64,000 bases of DNA from Geomonas limicola (GTDB lineage: Bacteria; Desulfobacterota; Desulfuromonadia; Geobacterales; Geobacteraceae): contig NZ_BLXZ01000009.1 in assembly GCF_014193675.1 (NCBI RefSeq), positions 180,935 to 244,934 on the forward strand, read 5' to 3'. The notes below the pieces were generated by a model that saw nothing but the letters and a program-made list of their open reading frames with translations, was not told the DNA's origin and searched no databases. Made by a program: the position numbers and the translations under genes. This document shows positions 33,367-41,859 of the stretch, one piece after another (position 1 is the first letter of the stretch; the number at the start of each line of letters is the position of its first letter).

Positions 33367-36033
33367 TCAGTCACCTCCAAAGCGGTTGAAGAACCAGGTC
33401 TTCACAAAGTGGGTAATGAGCGAGTAGCTGATGAGGAATGCAACGATCCAGACCCAGTATATCGCCGGCAACGGCACCAGGCTGAGCGAGGCGGCAAACG
33501 GGGAGTACGGCAGCCAGGCTCCGAGCCCCATGATGGCGAGCGTGGTGAGCGTCATCGGGACCGAGGCGCTGGAGCCGAAGAATGGGATGCGCCGGGTGCG
33601 GATGATATGCACGATGAGCGTCTGGGTCAAAAGTGACTCTACGAACCAGCCGGTCTGGAACAGGTGCGCGAGCCCCTCCTTGGTGGCAGCCGTCGCCCCC
33701 GGCGCGTTGTAGGCGCTGCAGGCGAAGAAGTACCACATGAGTGCAAAGGTCGCGTAGTCGAAGAGGGAACTGATCGGCCCCACGCAGATCATGAAGCGCT
33801 TGATGTTCTCGATGTTCCACTTAAGCGGCTTCGCCACCAGTTCCTCGTCGACCCGGTCGGTCGGGATCCCGGTCTGCGAGAAGTCGTAGAGCAGGTTGTT
33901 GGTGAGGATCTGGATCGGGAGCATGGGGAGGAAGGGGAGCAGGTAGCTCGCGCCCAGCACCGAAAACATGTTGCCGAAGTTGGAGGAGGCCCCCATCCTG
34001 ATGTACTTGACGATATTGGCGAAGACGCGCCGCCCCTCCATGATCCCCTCTTCCAGGACCAGGAGGCTCTTTTCCAGAAGGACGATATCCGCGGTCTCCT
34101 TGGCCACGTCGACGCCGGAGTCCACCGAGATCCCCACGTCGGCCGCCTTGAGAGCCGGTGCGTCGTTGATGCCGTCGCCCAGGAAACCGACCACGTGCCC
34201 CGAGCCGCGCAGCGAACGGACGATCTGCTCCTTCTGTGCCGGGCTCAGCTTCACGAACACGTCCACGTCCTGGACCACCTGGTCGAACTCGGCGCCCGAG
34301 AGCCGGCCCAATTCGGCGCCGGTCAGCATCCGGTCCGCCTTGAGCCCCACGTTGGTGCAGACGCGTTGGGTCACCAGCCCGTTGTCGCCGGTCAGCACCT
34401 TGACCCTGACCCCGGCCTGCTGCAAGAGCCCCAGGGCCTCGCTCGCCTGCGCCTTGGGGGGATCGAAGAAGGCCACGAACCCCAAAAGCACCATCTTCGA
34501 CTCGTCCTCGACGCTGAACGAGGTCTTCTGGCGCGGGAACTCGCGGTAGGCGATGGCCAGGACCCGGAACCCCTCGCGGTTCTCGCGCTCCACCTCTTCG
34601 AAGAGGTTGTTGCGGATCATCTCGAAGAGCGGGAAGACCTCCTCGCCGTTTTGGTAGTGGCTGCAGCACTCGTAGATCTCTTCCACGGCCCCCTTGCAGA
34701 TCAGCACGTGGTCGCCCTCGTAGTCCACCACCACCGACATGCGGCGCCGCTGGAAATCGAAGGGGAGCTCGTCCACCAGGCGGCAGTACTCCACGTTGAG
34801 CTCGGTGTGGTCCATGATGGCCCGGTCGATCAGGTTCCTTAAGCCCGTCTGGTAGTAGCTGTTCAGGTAGGCGTAGGTAAGGACGTCCTCGTCGGTGCGC
34901 CCGGTGATGTCCACGTACTTCTCCAGGACGACCTTGTCCTGGGTGAGGGTACCGGTCTTGTCGGTGCACAGGATGTCGATCGCCCCGAAGTTCTGGATGG
35001 AGGGGAGCCTCTTGATGATCACCTTCTTGGCAGCCATGGTGAGCGCGCCCTTGGCGAGGTTCACCGTGACGATCATCGGGAGCATTTCGGGGGTGAGACC
35101 TACGGCGATGGAGAGGCTGAAAAGCAGCGCCTCGAGCCATTCACCCTTGCTGATCCCCACGATGAGGAAGACCGCCGAGGTCATCACCAGCATGAAGCGG
35201 ATCATGAGCCAGGTAAAGGAGCGGGTCCCCTTGTCGAAGCTGGTCTCCTCGGCGCGCTCGGCAAGCGATGCGGAGATGGAGCCGAACAGGGTGCGCATGC
35301 CGGTGTTGATCACCACGGCGCGGGCCGTGCCGCTGTTCACACTGGAGCCCAGGTAGCATGCATTGGGGAGTTCCCAGGCGCTGTGGTCGGTATCGTGCCC
35401 CTTTTCGGTGTGCGCGGTTTTCTCGACCGGCATCGACTCGCCGGTGAGCGCGGACTGGCTCACGAAGAAGTCCTTGGCGGACAGGAGCCGCACGTCGGCG
35501 GGGATCACCGAGCCGGCGAACAGCAGCACGATGTCGCCGGGAACCACCTCGGAGATGCGCACCTCGACTTCCTTGCCGTCCCTCACCACCAGGGTCCGCG
35601 ACTGCACCCTCTTTCCCAAGGCTTCCACGGCGCTGCTCGAGCGGCGGTCCAGGATGAAGGAGAGCCCCACCGACAGAAGGATCATCGCTCCGACCACCAG
35701 GGCGCTTTTCATATCGCCCATGATCCCGGAGATGGCCGCAATCACCAGGAGCTGGATCACCAGCGGGCTCTTGCTGCGTTCCCAAAGGTCGGCGAGGATC
35801 CCGAGCCGCTTGGCATGCGCCAGTTCGTTGGGACCGAACTCGTCCAGGCGCTTTTCTGCCTCCTCGGTGGAAAGGCCTTCCTTGGCCTTGCTGTCGAGAT
35901 CCTTCAGGGCGTCGCGCACCGAGATCGAGCAGAGCTCGACCAGGCGGCGCTCGCTTTCCCCCTGGGGCACGTTTTTATTCGGGGCCGACGTGCTGGCGGA
36001 CCGGCCGGTTAGAATGCTGGAAAACATGAACAT
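33367..36033 (-). CDS. mgtA: Magnesium-translocating P-type ATPase
   Basis: The 888-residue P-type (IIIB) ATPase has the dephosphorylation loop SALTGESMPVEK (~194-205) and the phosphorylated D358 in DILCTDKTGTLTQDK. The Mg-type membrane motif is VGLTPEMLPMIV, and the hinge motif is GFLGDGINDAPALKAADVGISVDSGVD. Ten membrane segments are expected. It imports Mg2+ into the cytoplasm. The ATG follows AAGGAGA with seven-base spacing. An M-box riboswitch with a terminator lies 400-620 bases upstream on the same strand. This predicts repression by high Mg2+. It is followed directly by the EIIA-like gene. Confidence 0.97.
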   Translation of the reverse strand: MFMFSSILTGRSASTSAPNKNVPQGESERRLVELCSISVRDALKDLDSKAKEGLSTEEAEKRLDEFGPNELAHAKRLGILADLWERSKSPLVIQLLVIAAISGIMGDMKSALVVGAMILLSVGLSFILDRRSSSAVEALGKRVQSRTLVVRDGKEVEVRISEVVPGDIVLLFAGSVIPADVRLLSAKDFFVSQSALTGESMPVEKTAHTEKGHDTDHSAWELPNACYLGSSVNSGTARAVVINTGMRTLFGSISASLAERAEETSFDKGTRSFTWLMIRFMLVMTSAVFLIVGISKGEWLEALLFSLSIAVGLTPEMLPMIVTVNLAKGALTMAAKKVIIKRLPSIQNFGAIDILCTDKTGTLTQDKVVLEKYVDITGRTDEDVLTYAYLNSYYQTGLRNLIDRAIMDHTELNVEYCRLVDELPFDFQRRRMSVVVDYEGDHVLICKGAVEEIYECCSHYQNGEEVFPLFEMIRNNLFEEVERENREGFRVLAIAYREFPRQKTSFSVEDESKMVLLGFVAFFDPPKAQASEALGLLQQAGVRVKVLTGDNGLVTQRVCTNVGLKADRMLTGAELGRLSGAEFDQVVQDVDVFVKLSPAQKEQIVRSLRGSGHVVGFLGDGINDAPALKAADVGISVDSGVDVAKETADIVLLEKSLLVLEEGIMEGRRVFANIVKYIRMGASSNFGNMFSVLGASYLLPFLPMLPIQILTNNLLYDFSQTGIPTDRVDEELVAKPLKWNIENIKRFMICVGPISSLFDYATFALMWYFFACSAYNAPGATAATKEGLAHLFQTGWFVESLLTQTLIVHIIRTRRIPFFGSSASVPMTLTTLAIMGLGAWLPYSPFAASLSLVPLPAIYWVWIVAFLISYSLITHFVKTWFFNRFGGD

Positions 36034-36434
36034 CTGAAACTCTCCTTCGCAACGGCAACGAACTTACGGGCGACGGCAGTTGCCGGGCGAACCTGCGCAG
36101 GCGACTCCGGACGCTGCCGGGGGTCAGGACGCACCGCGACGCAACGGTACCTGACGGACCTGGCGTCCAAGCGGCGCACCCGTCGGGCAGAGGATCTGCG
36201 CGCAAGGCTCGAACCGATGGTTAATCTGTACAGAAGGGGAGTTGCTTTTATAGGCAAGAACTCCCTGCATCTCTCGTGTCCCGTTCCGAAAAACGGCGAC
36301 CGTCAAAGCGTGCAGGAAGAGAGGGGGCTTTGAGGGGGCTACCGCATGAGGAACGGGATGGGTAACGGATATTCGCTACTATGACTGTCCAATGTGTAGA
36401 ACCACCACCTTTTCTTTTCGACGTAAACGGCAAC
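36034..36434 (-). other. Leader of mgtA between riboswitch terminator and start codon
   Basis: About 400 bases are transcribed only if the M-box terminator is bypassed. I see no convincing leader peptide. A hairpin with arms GGGAGTT and AACTCCC (about 36239-36267) is the clearest structure. The rest is GC-rich and featureless to me. Confidence 0.5.
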
Positions 36435-36464
36435 AAAAAAGGCCGCGGGGGAACCGCGGCCTTG
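36435..36464 (-). terminator. Riboswitch terminator upstream of mgtA
   Basis: On the minus strand AAGGCCGCGG and CCGCGGCCTT pair around a short loop, followed by TTTTTT (36440-36435). No gene ends upstream of it on this strand, so it is the expression platform of the M-box. Confidence 0.88.
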
Positions 36465-36504
36465 TGCGCCGAAATCCGATTCCCCACTCGTAGTTTTTTC
36501 AGCA

Positions 36505-36650
36505 GTGCACAACGTAGGTCCCACGGGACCAGCTACCTTAAGTAGAGCCTTAAGCCGGCAATACCTGGTCTACCCATTGGCGTCTTTCGACGTTTCCGGG
36601 CAGTAGCCTGTGTTTGTGCAAACGCCTCATGCTAACGAGGAACGTTCTCT
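36505..36650 (-). promoter_or_regulatory. M-box (ykoK) magnesium riboswitch
   Basis: Read on the minus strand, the order of conserved blocks matches the M-box aptamer. These are GTTAGCATGAGGC (about 36636-36624), CTACTGCCC (36606-36598), GAAAGACGCCAATGGGT (about 36588-36572), and a 3' part with GGTAGCTGGTCCC and CTACGTTGTGC closing the basal stem. It binds Mg2+ and would favour the terminator just downstream. It is oriented toward mgtA, as expected for this class. Confidence 0.9.
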
Positions 36651-36716
36651 GCCGGCCGTGCGGCCGACGTTTTGTAAGTACCAGTCCATCTTCAGGAAAA
36701 TGGAGCAGCACCTGAT

Positions 36717-36745
36717 TGTGTAACAGATTCGGCAGCCGATTGCAA
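36717..36745 (-). promoter_or_regulatory. Candidate promoter of the M-box/mgtA transcript
   Basis: On the minus strand TTGCAA (36745-36740), a 17-base spacer and TACACA (36722-36717). It lies about 70 bases upstream of the riboswitch. The -10 is weak. Confidence 0.35.
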
Positions 36746-36930
36746 GTTCTTTCATTATGATTTTTCCCCGCTCAACCGCAGCGTTGCCGGCCGAGGTCGG
36801 TCCCCGAAAGCGGTTCCCCGGGCGGGGTATCCGCGCCTGACAGGACGATCGGAAAACAGGCCGGGGTCAGATATTCCGGCACCCTCTTCGGTCAGGACGG
36901 CAACCGGCGCAGGCATAAAAGCGACAACTC

Positions 36931-36960
36931 TTGTACTTTAAGGATCATTGCTGTTATAGT
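36931..36960 (+). promoter_or_regulatory. Candidate promoter of the NarL-family kinase gene
   Basis: TTGTAC (36931-36936), an 18-base spacer and TATAGT (36955-36960, five of six to consensus). It lies about 70 bases upstream of the ATG at 37031. The stretch 36746-36930 shows nothing recognisable. Confidence 0.45.
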
Positions 36961-37030
36961 GCGGGCTTATCGGCCCGAGCTATCATTTTCTGACACTTCT
37001 GCCGTCCACGTGCCTCTCGACGAGATTTCC

Positions 37031-38455
37031 ATGGAAAACCTCTACTCCAGTTCTGACCGATCGATCTCCTGCGGCGAGCTTTACGATCTCTCCCCTGTCC
37101 CCCACGTTGTCCTCAACGGTGCTGGCACCGTGGTGCACCTGAACGGCGCTGCGGCGGACCTGCTCGGCAGTGGCGCCACGCCGCCCGAGGCATCCCTGGC
37201 AACCTATTTGCCGGAACAGGAGCGCCCCGCCCTCCAGAGCTTCCTCGACAAGATCATGGCGGGGCAATGCGCAGCCTGCACGATCACCCTGCTGCGGGGG
37301 GCCGCCGCCCCGATTCCCCTGCGCCTTGCGGGTCGCCAGCTCCCCGATGCTGAGCTTGGCCTGGTGGCGCTGCTCGAGCTTTCCGGCCCGGATTACCATC
37401 CCCGCGAGATGCTGGAGCGCGGCATCCTGAAGGTCATCGACGAGCAGACCAACATCGTCATCTGCGTAAAAGATCGCGAGGGACGGGTCAGGTACCTGAA
37501 CCAGGCGATGTCCCGCTTCCTCGGGAGGAGCCCGGAAGAGGTCCTGGGCAGGTGCGATCTCGAACCGATCGCCGATGCGGAACAGGTGGCGCAAATACGG
37601 GCCAACGACCGGCGCATCATGGAAACCGGCAGCACCGAGTGTTTCGAGGAAAGCGGCACCTCGCCCGCCGGTCCCTGGACCTACCTGTTCACCAAATCCC
37701 CCTACCTGAACCGGGAGGGGAACGTCGTCGGCATCGTGGGCATCGGGCTCGACATCACCGCCCGCAAGGAAGCCGAAGAGACCCTGAAGCGCTACGCACA
37801 GCGCCTCATCGTGGTCGAGGATGACCTGAGAAAGCGGATCGCCATGGAACTCCACGACGACGTCGGCCAGGAGTTGACTGCCCTCACGCTGAACCTCGGC
37901 ATCATCGACCGCAACAGCGGTCCGGACACCGCACCGGCGCTCCGGGCCACCATGGACGATTCGCGCCAGTTGATCAAGGCCATCCACAGCTCGGTACGCA
38001 GCCTCATGGTGTCCCTGCACCCGCCCCAGCTCGAGGAGTATGGGCTCGTCTCGGCGGTACTGACCTACACCAAGCAGTACCAGGAGCGCACCGGTATTGC
38101 CGTGACGGTGCAGACGACGCCCGAGTTTCCCAGGCTCGACTCGGGTCGCGAGATCGCCCTGTTCCGCATTGTGCAGGAGGCCTTGAATAACGTGCTCAAG
38201 CACGCCAAGGCAACGAGGGTGTCGATCGCCCTGGCCCGGGAAGCCTGCGTGCTGAGACTCAGTATTTCCGACGACGGCAAAGGGATGGCCCTCCGGCCCG
38301 GCATTTCCAGGCTCACCGAAACCGGCTGGGGTCTCACCATCATGCGCGAGCGGGCCGAACTGGTGGGGGGGCGCTTCACGATGACCAGTGCACCTGGAGA
38401 GGGGTGCACCATAGCCATCGAGTTCGACGAGGTCACATGGCCATCAATATTTTAG
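37031..38455 (+). CDS. PAS-domain histidine kinase of the NarX/HisKA_3 type
   Basis: The protein is soluble. Two PAS-like regions (about 14-115 and 125-245, the latter with NIVICVKDREGRVRYLNQAMS) precede a HisKA_3 dimerisation helix with RKRIAMELHDDVGQELTALT (phospho-His in ELHDD). A HATPase follows, with EALNNVLKHAKAT, SDDGKGM and GWGLTIMRERAELVGG. The ATG at 37031 gives about 474 residues; it has only a weak SD, and GTG starts further upstream remain possible. It overlaps the next gene, a receiver-only regulator, by 19 bases, so the two are a cognate pair. The PAS ligand or cofactor is unknown. Confidence 0.9.
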   Translation: MENLYSSSDRSISCGELYDLSPVPHVVLNGAGTVVHLNGAAADLLGSGATPPEASLATYLPEQERPALQSFLDKIMAGQCAACTITLLRGAAAPIPLRLAGRQLPDAELGLVALLELSGPDYHPREMLERGILKVIDEQTNIVICVKDREGRVRYLNQAMSRFLGRSPEEVLGRCDLEPIADAEQVAQIRANDRRIMETGSTECFEESGTSPAGPWTYLFTKSPYLNREGNVVGIVGIGLDITARKEAEETLKRYAQRLIVVEDDLRKRIAMELHDDVGQELTALTLNLGIIDRNSGPDTAPALRATMDDSRQLIKAIHSSVRSLMVSLHPPQLEEYGLVSAVLTYTKQYQERTGIAVTVQTTPEFPRLDSGREIALFRIVQEALNNVLKHAKATRVSIALAREACVLRLSISDDGKGMALRPGISRLTETGWGLTIMRERAELVGGRFTMTSAPGEGCTIAIEFDEVTWPSIF

Positions 38456-38859
38456 TGGTGGACGACCGCGAGATGCTCCGCACCCAGTTGAGCCAGTTCC
38501 TGGGTGACTACCCCGAACTCTGCGTGGTTGGCGTAGCCGGGGACGGGGCGGAGGCGGTCGCCCTGGCGGAAGAGCTTCAGCCGGACGTGGTGCTCATGGA
38601 CGTGTCGATGCCGGGGATGGACGGAATCGAGGCGACCAGGCTGATCACCGAGCGACTCCCCCGGGTGAAGGTTTTGATGCTCACCCTCTACGCCTCGGTG
38701 GAGAACCGGGAACGGGCCTTGCGGGCCGGGGCCGCCGGGTATCTCCTCAAGGACAATGTGGTCGAAGAAGTGGTCGAAGCCATCAACACGGTCATCACGG
38801 GAGGAACCTTCTTCAGCCCGCGAATCGAGGCAATGGATTCAGGACCTGATCGTTTCTGA
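38437..38859 (+). CDS. Stand-alone receiver protein (NarL-type without HTH)
   Basis: The ATG at 38437 follows GAGG. The 140-residue protein is a complete receiver domain: DD in ILVVDDREM, phospho-acceptor Asp in VVLMDVSMPGMDG, Thr/Ser in MLTLYAS, and Lys in GYLLKDN. A typical NarL linker follows (VITGGTFFSPRIEAM) and then the protein ends (DSGPDRF) exactly where the LuxR-type HTH would begin. No HTH remnant is visible downstream in any frame I read. It is either a truncated regulator or a signal relay acting by protein contact. It is paired with the kinase upstream. Confidence 0.88.
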   Translation: MAINILVVDDREMLRTQLSQFLGDYPELCVVGVAGDGAEAVALAEELQPDVVLMDVSMPGMDGIEATRLITERLPRVKVLMLTLYASVENRERALRAGAAGYLLKDNVVEEVVEAINTVITGGTFFSPRIEAMDSGPDRF

Positions 38860-39128
38860 ATTGAAACGGCAATGCTGTCGTATCCCCCGGCAATCCCCAT
38901 CCCCTTAGCGCCAGACTCTTCTTATGTTTCCGATCCCCTGCTCCCGGCACCGGCCTTCCCGCTTTCCAGTCAACCTCCGCCTAAGGGCCTATGCCGCCAG
39001 CAGTGCTAACACCCTGAAATAGCAGTCTCCCCTCCCCTTTCAGCTCCCGCTCCCTTTTTTCCTGCACGATCCGGTACAATGGAGTGGACGGAACAACCGG
39101 AAGTTCACCCGAAACCCGTGAGGACACC

Positions 39129-39524
39129 GTGCGCAACTACGACTACTTTTCCAACGAAGAGGACGATCCGTGGGCCAGTGTACAGCTCACCAAGGAAGCT
39201 ATTCGGGCCCGCTCGACCCTCATGATATATACCGTCCTGCTGACGGCCCCCTTTGTCACCCTGGTCGCCTTCGGGGCTCACTTCTGCGGTTTAAAGCCCC
39301 ACGAGGTGCTGGGGATCTCCTGCTACAAGAGCATGCTCTCGGCCCTTTTCTTCTTCGACACGCTCAGAAACGCAGCTCACGAATGTTTCGACGAGGCAAA
39401 GGCCGGCGGGCTGGTAAGCTGCCCCAAAGGGGTCCCGGTCATCGACCCGAGCTACCCGCACCGGCGTCTGGCACGTCTCTCCTTTGCCATCGGCGGGCGC
39501 ATAACCCGCAGCAGGGACCGCTAG
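39129..39524 (+). CDS. Hypothetical small membrane protein
   Basis: The GTG at 39129 (GAGGA upstream) gives 131 residues; a GTG at 39084 would add 15. One clear membrane segment is visible (STLMIYTVLLTAPFVTLVAF). A cysteine-containing middle (HFCGLKPHEVLGISCYKS) and a basic tail (HRRLARLSFAIGGRITRSR) follow. I do not recognise a family. Codon use looks like the neighbouring genes, so it is probably real. It may be co-transcribed with the chemoreceptor that starts 235 bases downstream. Confidence 0.5.
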   Translation: MRNYDYFSNEEDDPWASVQLTKEAIRARSTLMIYTVLLTAPFVTLVAFGAHFCGLKPHEVLGISCYKSMLSALFFFDTLRNAAHECFDEAKAGGLVSCPKGVPVIDPSYPHRRLARLSFAIGGRITRSRDR

Positions 39525-39681
39525 GACCACAACCGACAAAGACCCCCAGAGGGCGAATCCTCATGCGCCCTTATTTGCCCTCCCCGCTCTGTCCCCCCTC
39601 TTTCGCCGCTAAAGTCTTACCGCATAAGGGTCGATAAGCCCAGAAACCTGCGCTTGGGCAGGGCAATAACCGAGCAGGCGT

Positions 39682-39701
39682 CACTGCCCCCCTTGGCAGT
39701 G
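39682..39701. repeat. Short hairpin upstream of the chemoreceptor
   Basis: CACTGCC and GGCAGTG form a perfect 7-base inverted repeat with a 6-base loop. It has no T-run and lies about 60 bases before the start codon. Its function is unknown. Confidence 0.4.
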
Positions 39702-39759
39702 GGATCCGCTCTTTCAGGCAGGATGTGTGGAGGGCCGAGGAACGCCTCGGGCTAGCGAC

Positions 39760-40941
39760 ATGGTTTCCTTTCTCATCGACAAGTACTACCGGCTCACCAT
39801 CAAAAGACGCCTTTTTCTGCTCTGCGTCTGTTATTCCTTCTGCATACTGACGGCCGCCTACGCTGCGCAAAGCAGCAGCTATCTCATCCGCTACGGGACC
39901 TTGGTAGTGTCCATCGTCGCCGGCTTTGTCTTCGGCTTTTTGAACATGGTCGGAATAAAGAACTCCATCGAGCGCACCCTTGGTTGCGTCAAGGACCTGG
40001 CCGACGGCAACATCGCCAAGCCGATCGTCTCGCGCCGCAACAACGAAATCAGCAAGATCCTCCAGGCGCTGGAGGTGCTGCGCCGGGCAACCCGGGAAAG
40101 CGTGACCCACTCGGCAGCGGCCTCGCACGAGGCGGCTCAGGCGAGCCAGCGGCTTTCCAAGGTGGTTGCCAACCTCTCCGAGAACATCCAGTGCCAGTCG
40201 GGCCTCATCAGCGAAAGTCATCAGCTCACCCAGGATGTCACCGTCAACCTCGACGTGACCGAGGAGATGTCGGTATCGACCACGGAAACCATCGAGGCGA
40301 CTCGATCCACCCTCTCCCGGTTCGTCGAAGACCTCAATGACGCGGGAAGCACCATCATAACCGAGGCGGACCGGCAGGTGATTCTGAACCAGCAGACCCA
40401 GGAACTCTCTCGCAAGGCAGCCGACATCAGCAACATCTTGAAGATCATCTCCGACATCGCCGACCAGACCAACCTCCTGGCCCTGAACGCCTCCATAGAG
40501 GCAGCCCGGGCCGGCGAAGCAGGCCGCGGCTTCGCCGTGGTGGCCGACGAGGTACGTGCCCTGGCGGCAAAGACCCAGAACTCTCTGGTCGAGATCGGAA
40601 CCGGCGTCAAGGCGGTGGTGCAGGGGGTTGACCAGGTCTGCAGGGACAACGAGAAGAGTGCCGCCGCAATGCGTGAAATCGAAGAAAAAACCCGGCGGCT
40701 CATCAGCGATGTCGGGGAGACCGATGCGCGCCTTAGGGGAGCGGTCGAGATCTCCTCCGACCTGGTGCGCAAGAGCACCTTCATCGCCACCCGCACCAAG
40801 CAGCTTTTTGGCCTGATGCAGCAGGTCACTGAACTCTCCGAACGAACCGGTGCCGTGGTGGCTGAGGTTGGCGAGGTGTCGGTGAATCTGGCGCAAAAGT
40901 CCGGCAACCTTGAGAGCGAACTCGCCAGATACCAGGTCTGA
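39760..40941 (+). CDS. Methyl-accepting chemotaxis protein without a periplasmic sensor domain
   Basis: The ATG at 39760 gives 393 residues. Two adjacent membrane segments (~17-36 and ~44-62) are separated by only a few residues, so there is no room for a ligand-binding domain. A HAMP-like stretch follows, then a signalling domain with the tip DIADQTNLLALNASIEAARA, continuing GEAGRGFAVVADEVRALAAK. It probably senses a membrane or cytoplasmic cue, or receives signals from a partner protein. No pentapeptide tether is present at the C-terminus. The SD is weak. A terminator follows. Confidence 0.9.
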   Translation: MVSFLIDKYYRLTIKRRLFLLCVCYSFCILTAAYAAQSSSYLIRYGTLVVSIVAGFVFGFLNMVGIKNSIERTLGCVKDLADGNIAKPIVSRRNNEISKILQALEVLRRATRESVTHSAAASHEAAQASQRLSKVVANLSENIQCQSGLISESHQLTQDVTVNLDVTEEMSVSTTETIEATRSTLSRFVEDLNDAGSTIITEADRQVILNQQTQELSRKAADISNILKIISDIADQTNLLALNASIEAARAGEAGRGFAVVADEVRALAAKTQNSLVEIGTGVKAVVQGVDQVCRDNEKSAAAMREIEEKTRRLISDVGETDARLRGAVEISSDLVRKSTFIATRTKQLFGLMQQVTELSERTGAVVAEVGEVSVNLAQKSGNLESELARYQV

Positions 40942-40975
40942 CGCTTTCGGGGTGTTCCTTCAGCATCCGTCCACC

Positions 40976-41013
40976 AAGGGACAGGCCCTGCCAGGCCTGT
41001 CCCTTTTCTTTTT
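40976..41013 (+). terminator. Intrinsic terminator after the chemoreceptor
   Basis: AAGGGACAGGCC and GGCCTGTCCCTT pair perfectly around CTGCCA, followed by TTCTTTTT. Confidence 0.92.
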
Positions 41014-41118
41014 GGTCTTCCCTCCAGCCCAGTTCCAGTTCCAGCCCTAGCCAGCTAATATCTGGAGGGGTCCACCTTACCCGTGCTACCATGGAATTAT
41101 GTCAGGGAGGGTCCAGCT

Positions 41119-41859
41119 ATGCGGACCACAGCAGGGGTAACGAGGGCGTCCGAGATCTTCACGGACCTGGTGCCGCCCGAACAGTGGGCGGTGTACGCCG
41201 GGTTCATGGCCGAAGCGGTTAAATCCGACATCCCTTTTGCCGTGGGGGGCGGGTTGGCAATCTCGGCCTATACCGGATGTGCCCGCAACACCAAGGACCT
41301 GGATCTCTTCATCCTGGAAAAGGACAGCCAGCACGCGATCCAGATCACCAAAGCGTTGGGTCTCGAGGAATACCTCGAGGTCCCCTACGATCCTACCTGG
41401 AGTTATCGCAGTTCGCGGGGCGGGTATATCCTCGACTTCCTCTGGAGGATGTTGAACGGGAGGTCTTCGGTTACCCCGCACTGGTTGAGCGCAGGGTGGG
41501 AGCTTGAGGTGCGCGGCGTGAGGTTCAGGCTGCTGCCGGTGGAAGAGCTTATCTGGTCCAAGCTGTACATCGTACGACGTGACCGCAGCGACTGGCCCGA
41601 CCTGCTGAGCCTGCTGTACCGGCACGGGCCGGAGCTCGATTGGGAGCACCTTCTTGCCGATCTCGAGGCGGATACCTTGGTATTGGGGGGTGTCGTGAAT
41701 CTCTTTCGTTGGCTCTGCCCGGGAGTGGCCAACCGGTTTCCGGAGTTAGTCTGGGCCCGCCTGGGGCTTACCCCTCCCGAACCCGACGAGCGGCCGATCG
41801 ACCGCAACCGGGTGGCCTTGTTCAAGGCCGAGCAGCTTTTTTGCGAGGACCAGCCATGA
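41119..41859 (+). CDS. Nucleotidyltransferase-superfamily protein
   Basis: The ATG at 41119 (GGAGGG, seven-base spacing) gives 246 residues. FAVGGGLAISAYTGCARNTKDLDLFI contains the GG...(T/R)KDLDL core of the minimal nucleotidyltransferase fold. VRFRLLPVEELIWSKLYIVRRDRSDWPDLLSLL resembles AbiEii/DUF6036-like nucleotidyltransferases. Some members are toxins that modify tRNA or protein, others are of unknown role. No antitoxin-like gene is adjacent; instead the stop overlaps the TIM-barrel gene by four bases. Confidence 0.78.
   Translation: MRTTAGVTRASEIFTDLVPPEQWAVYAGFMAEAVKSDIPFAVGGGLAISAYTGCARNTKDLDLFILEKDSQHAIQITKALGLEEYLEVPYDPTWSYRSSRGGYILDFLWRMLNGRSSVTPHWLSAGWELEVRGVRFRLLPVEELIWSKLYIVRRDRSDWPDLLSLLYRHGPELDWEHLLADLEADTLVLGGVVNLFRWLCPGVANRFPELVWARLGLTPPEPDERPIDRNRVALFKAEQLFCEDQP

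Noticed and set aside
36124..36306. Leader peptide for mgtA (MgtL-like)
   Set aside because: The short ORFs in the leader have no SD, no proline/acidic run and no sign of conservation. The M-box explains control without them.
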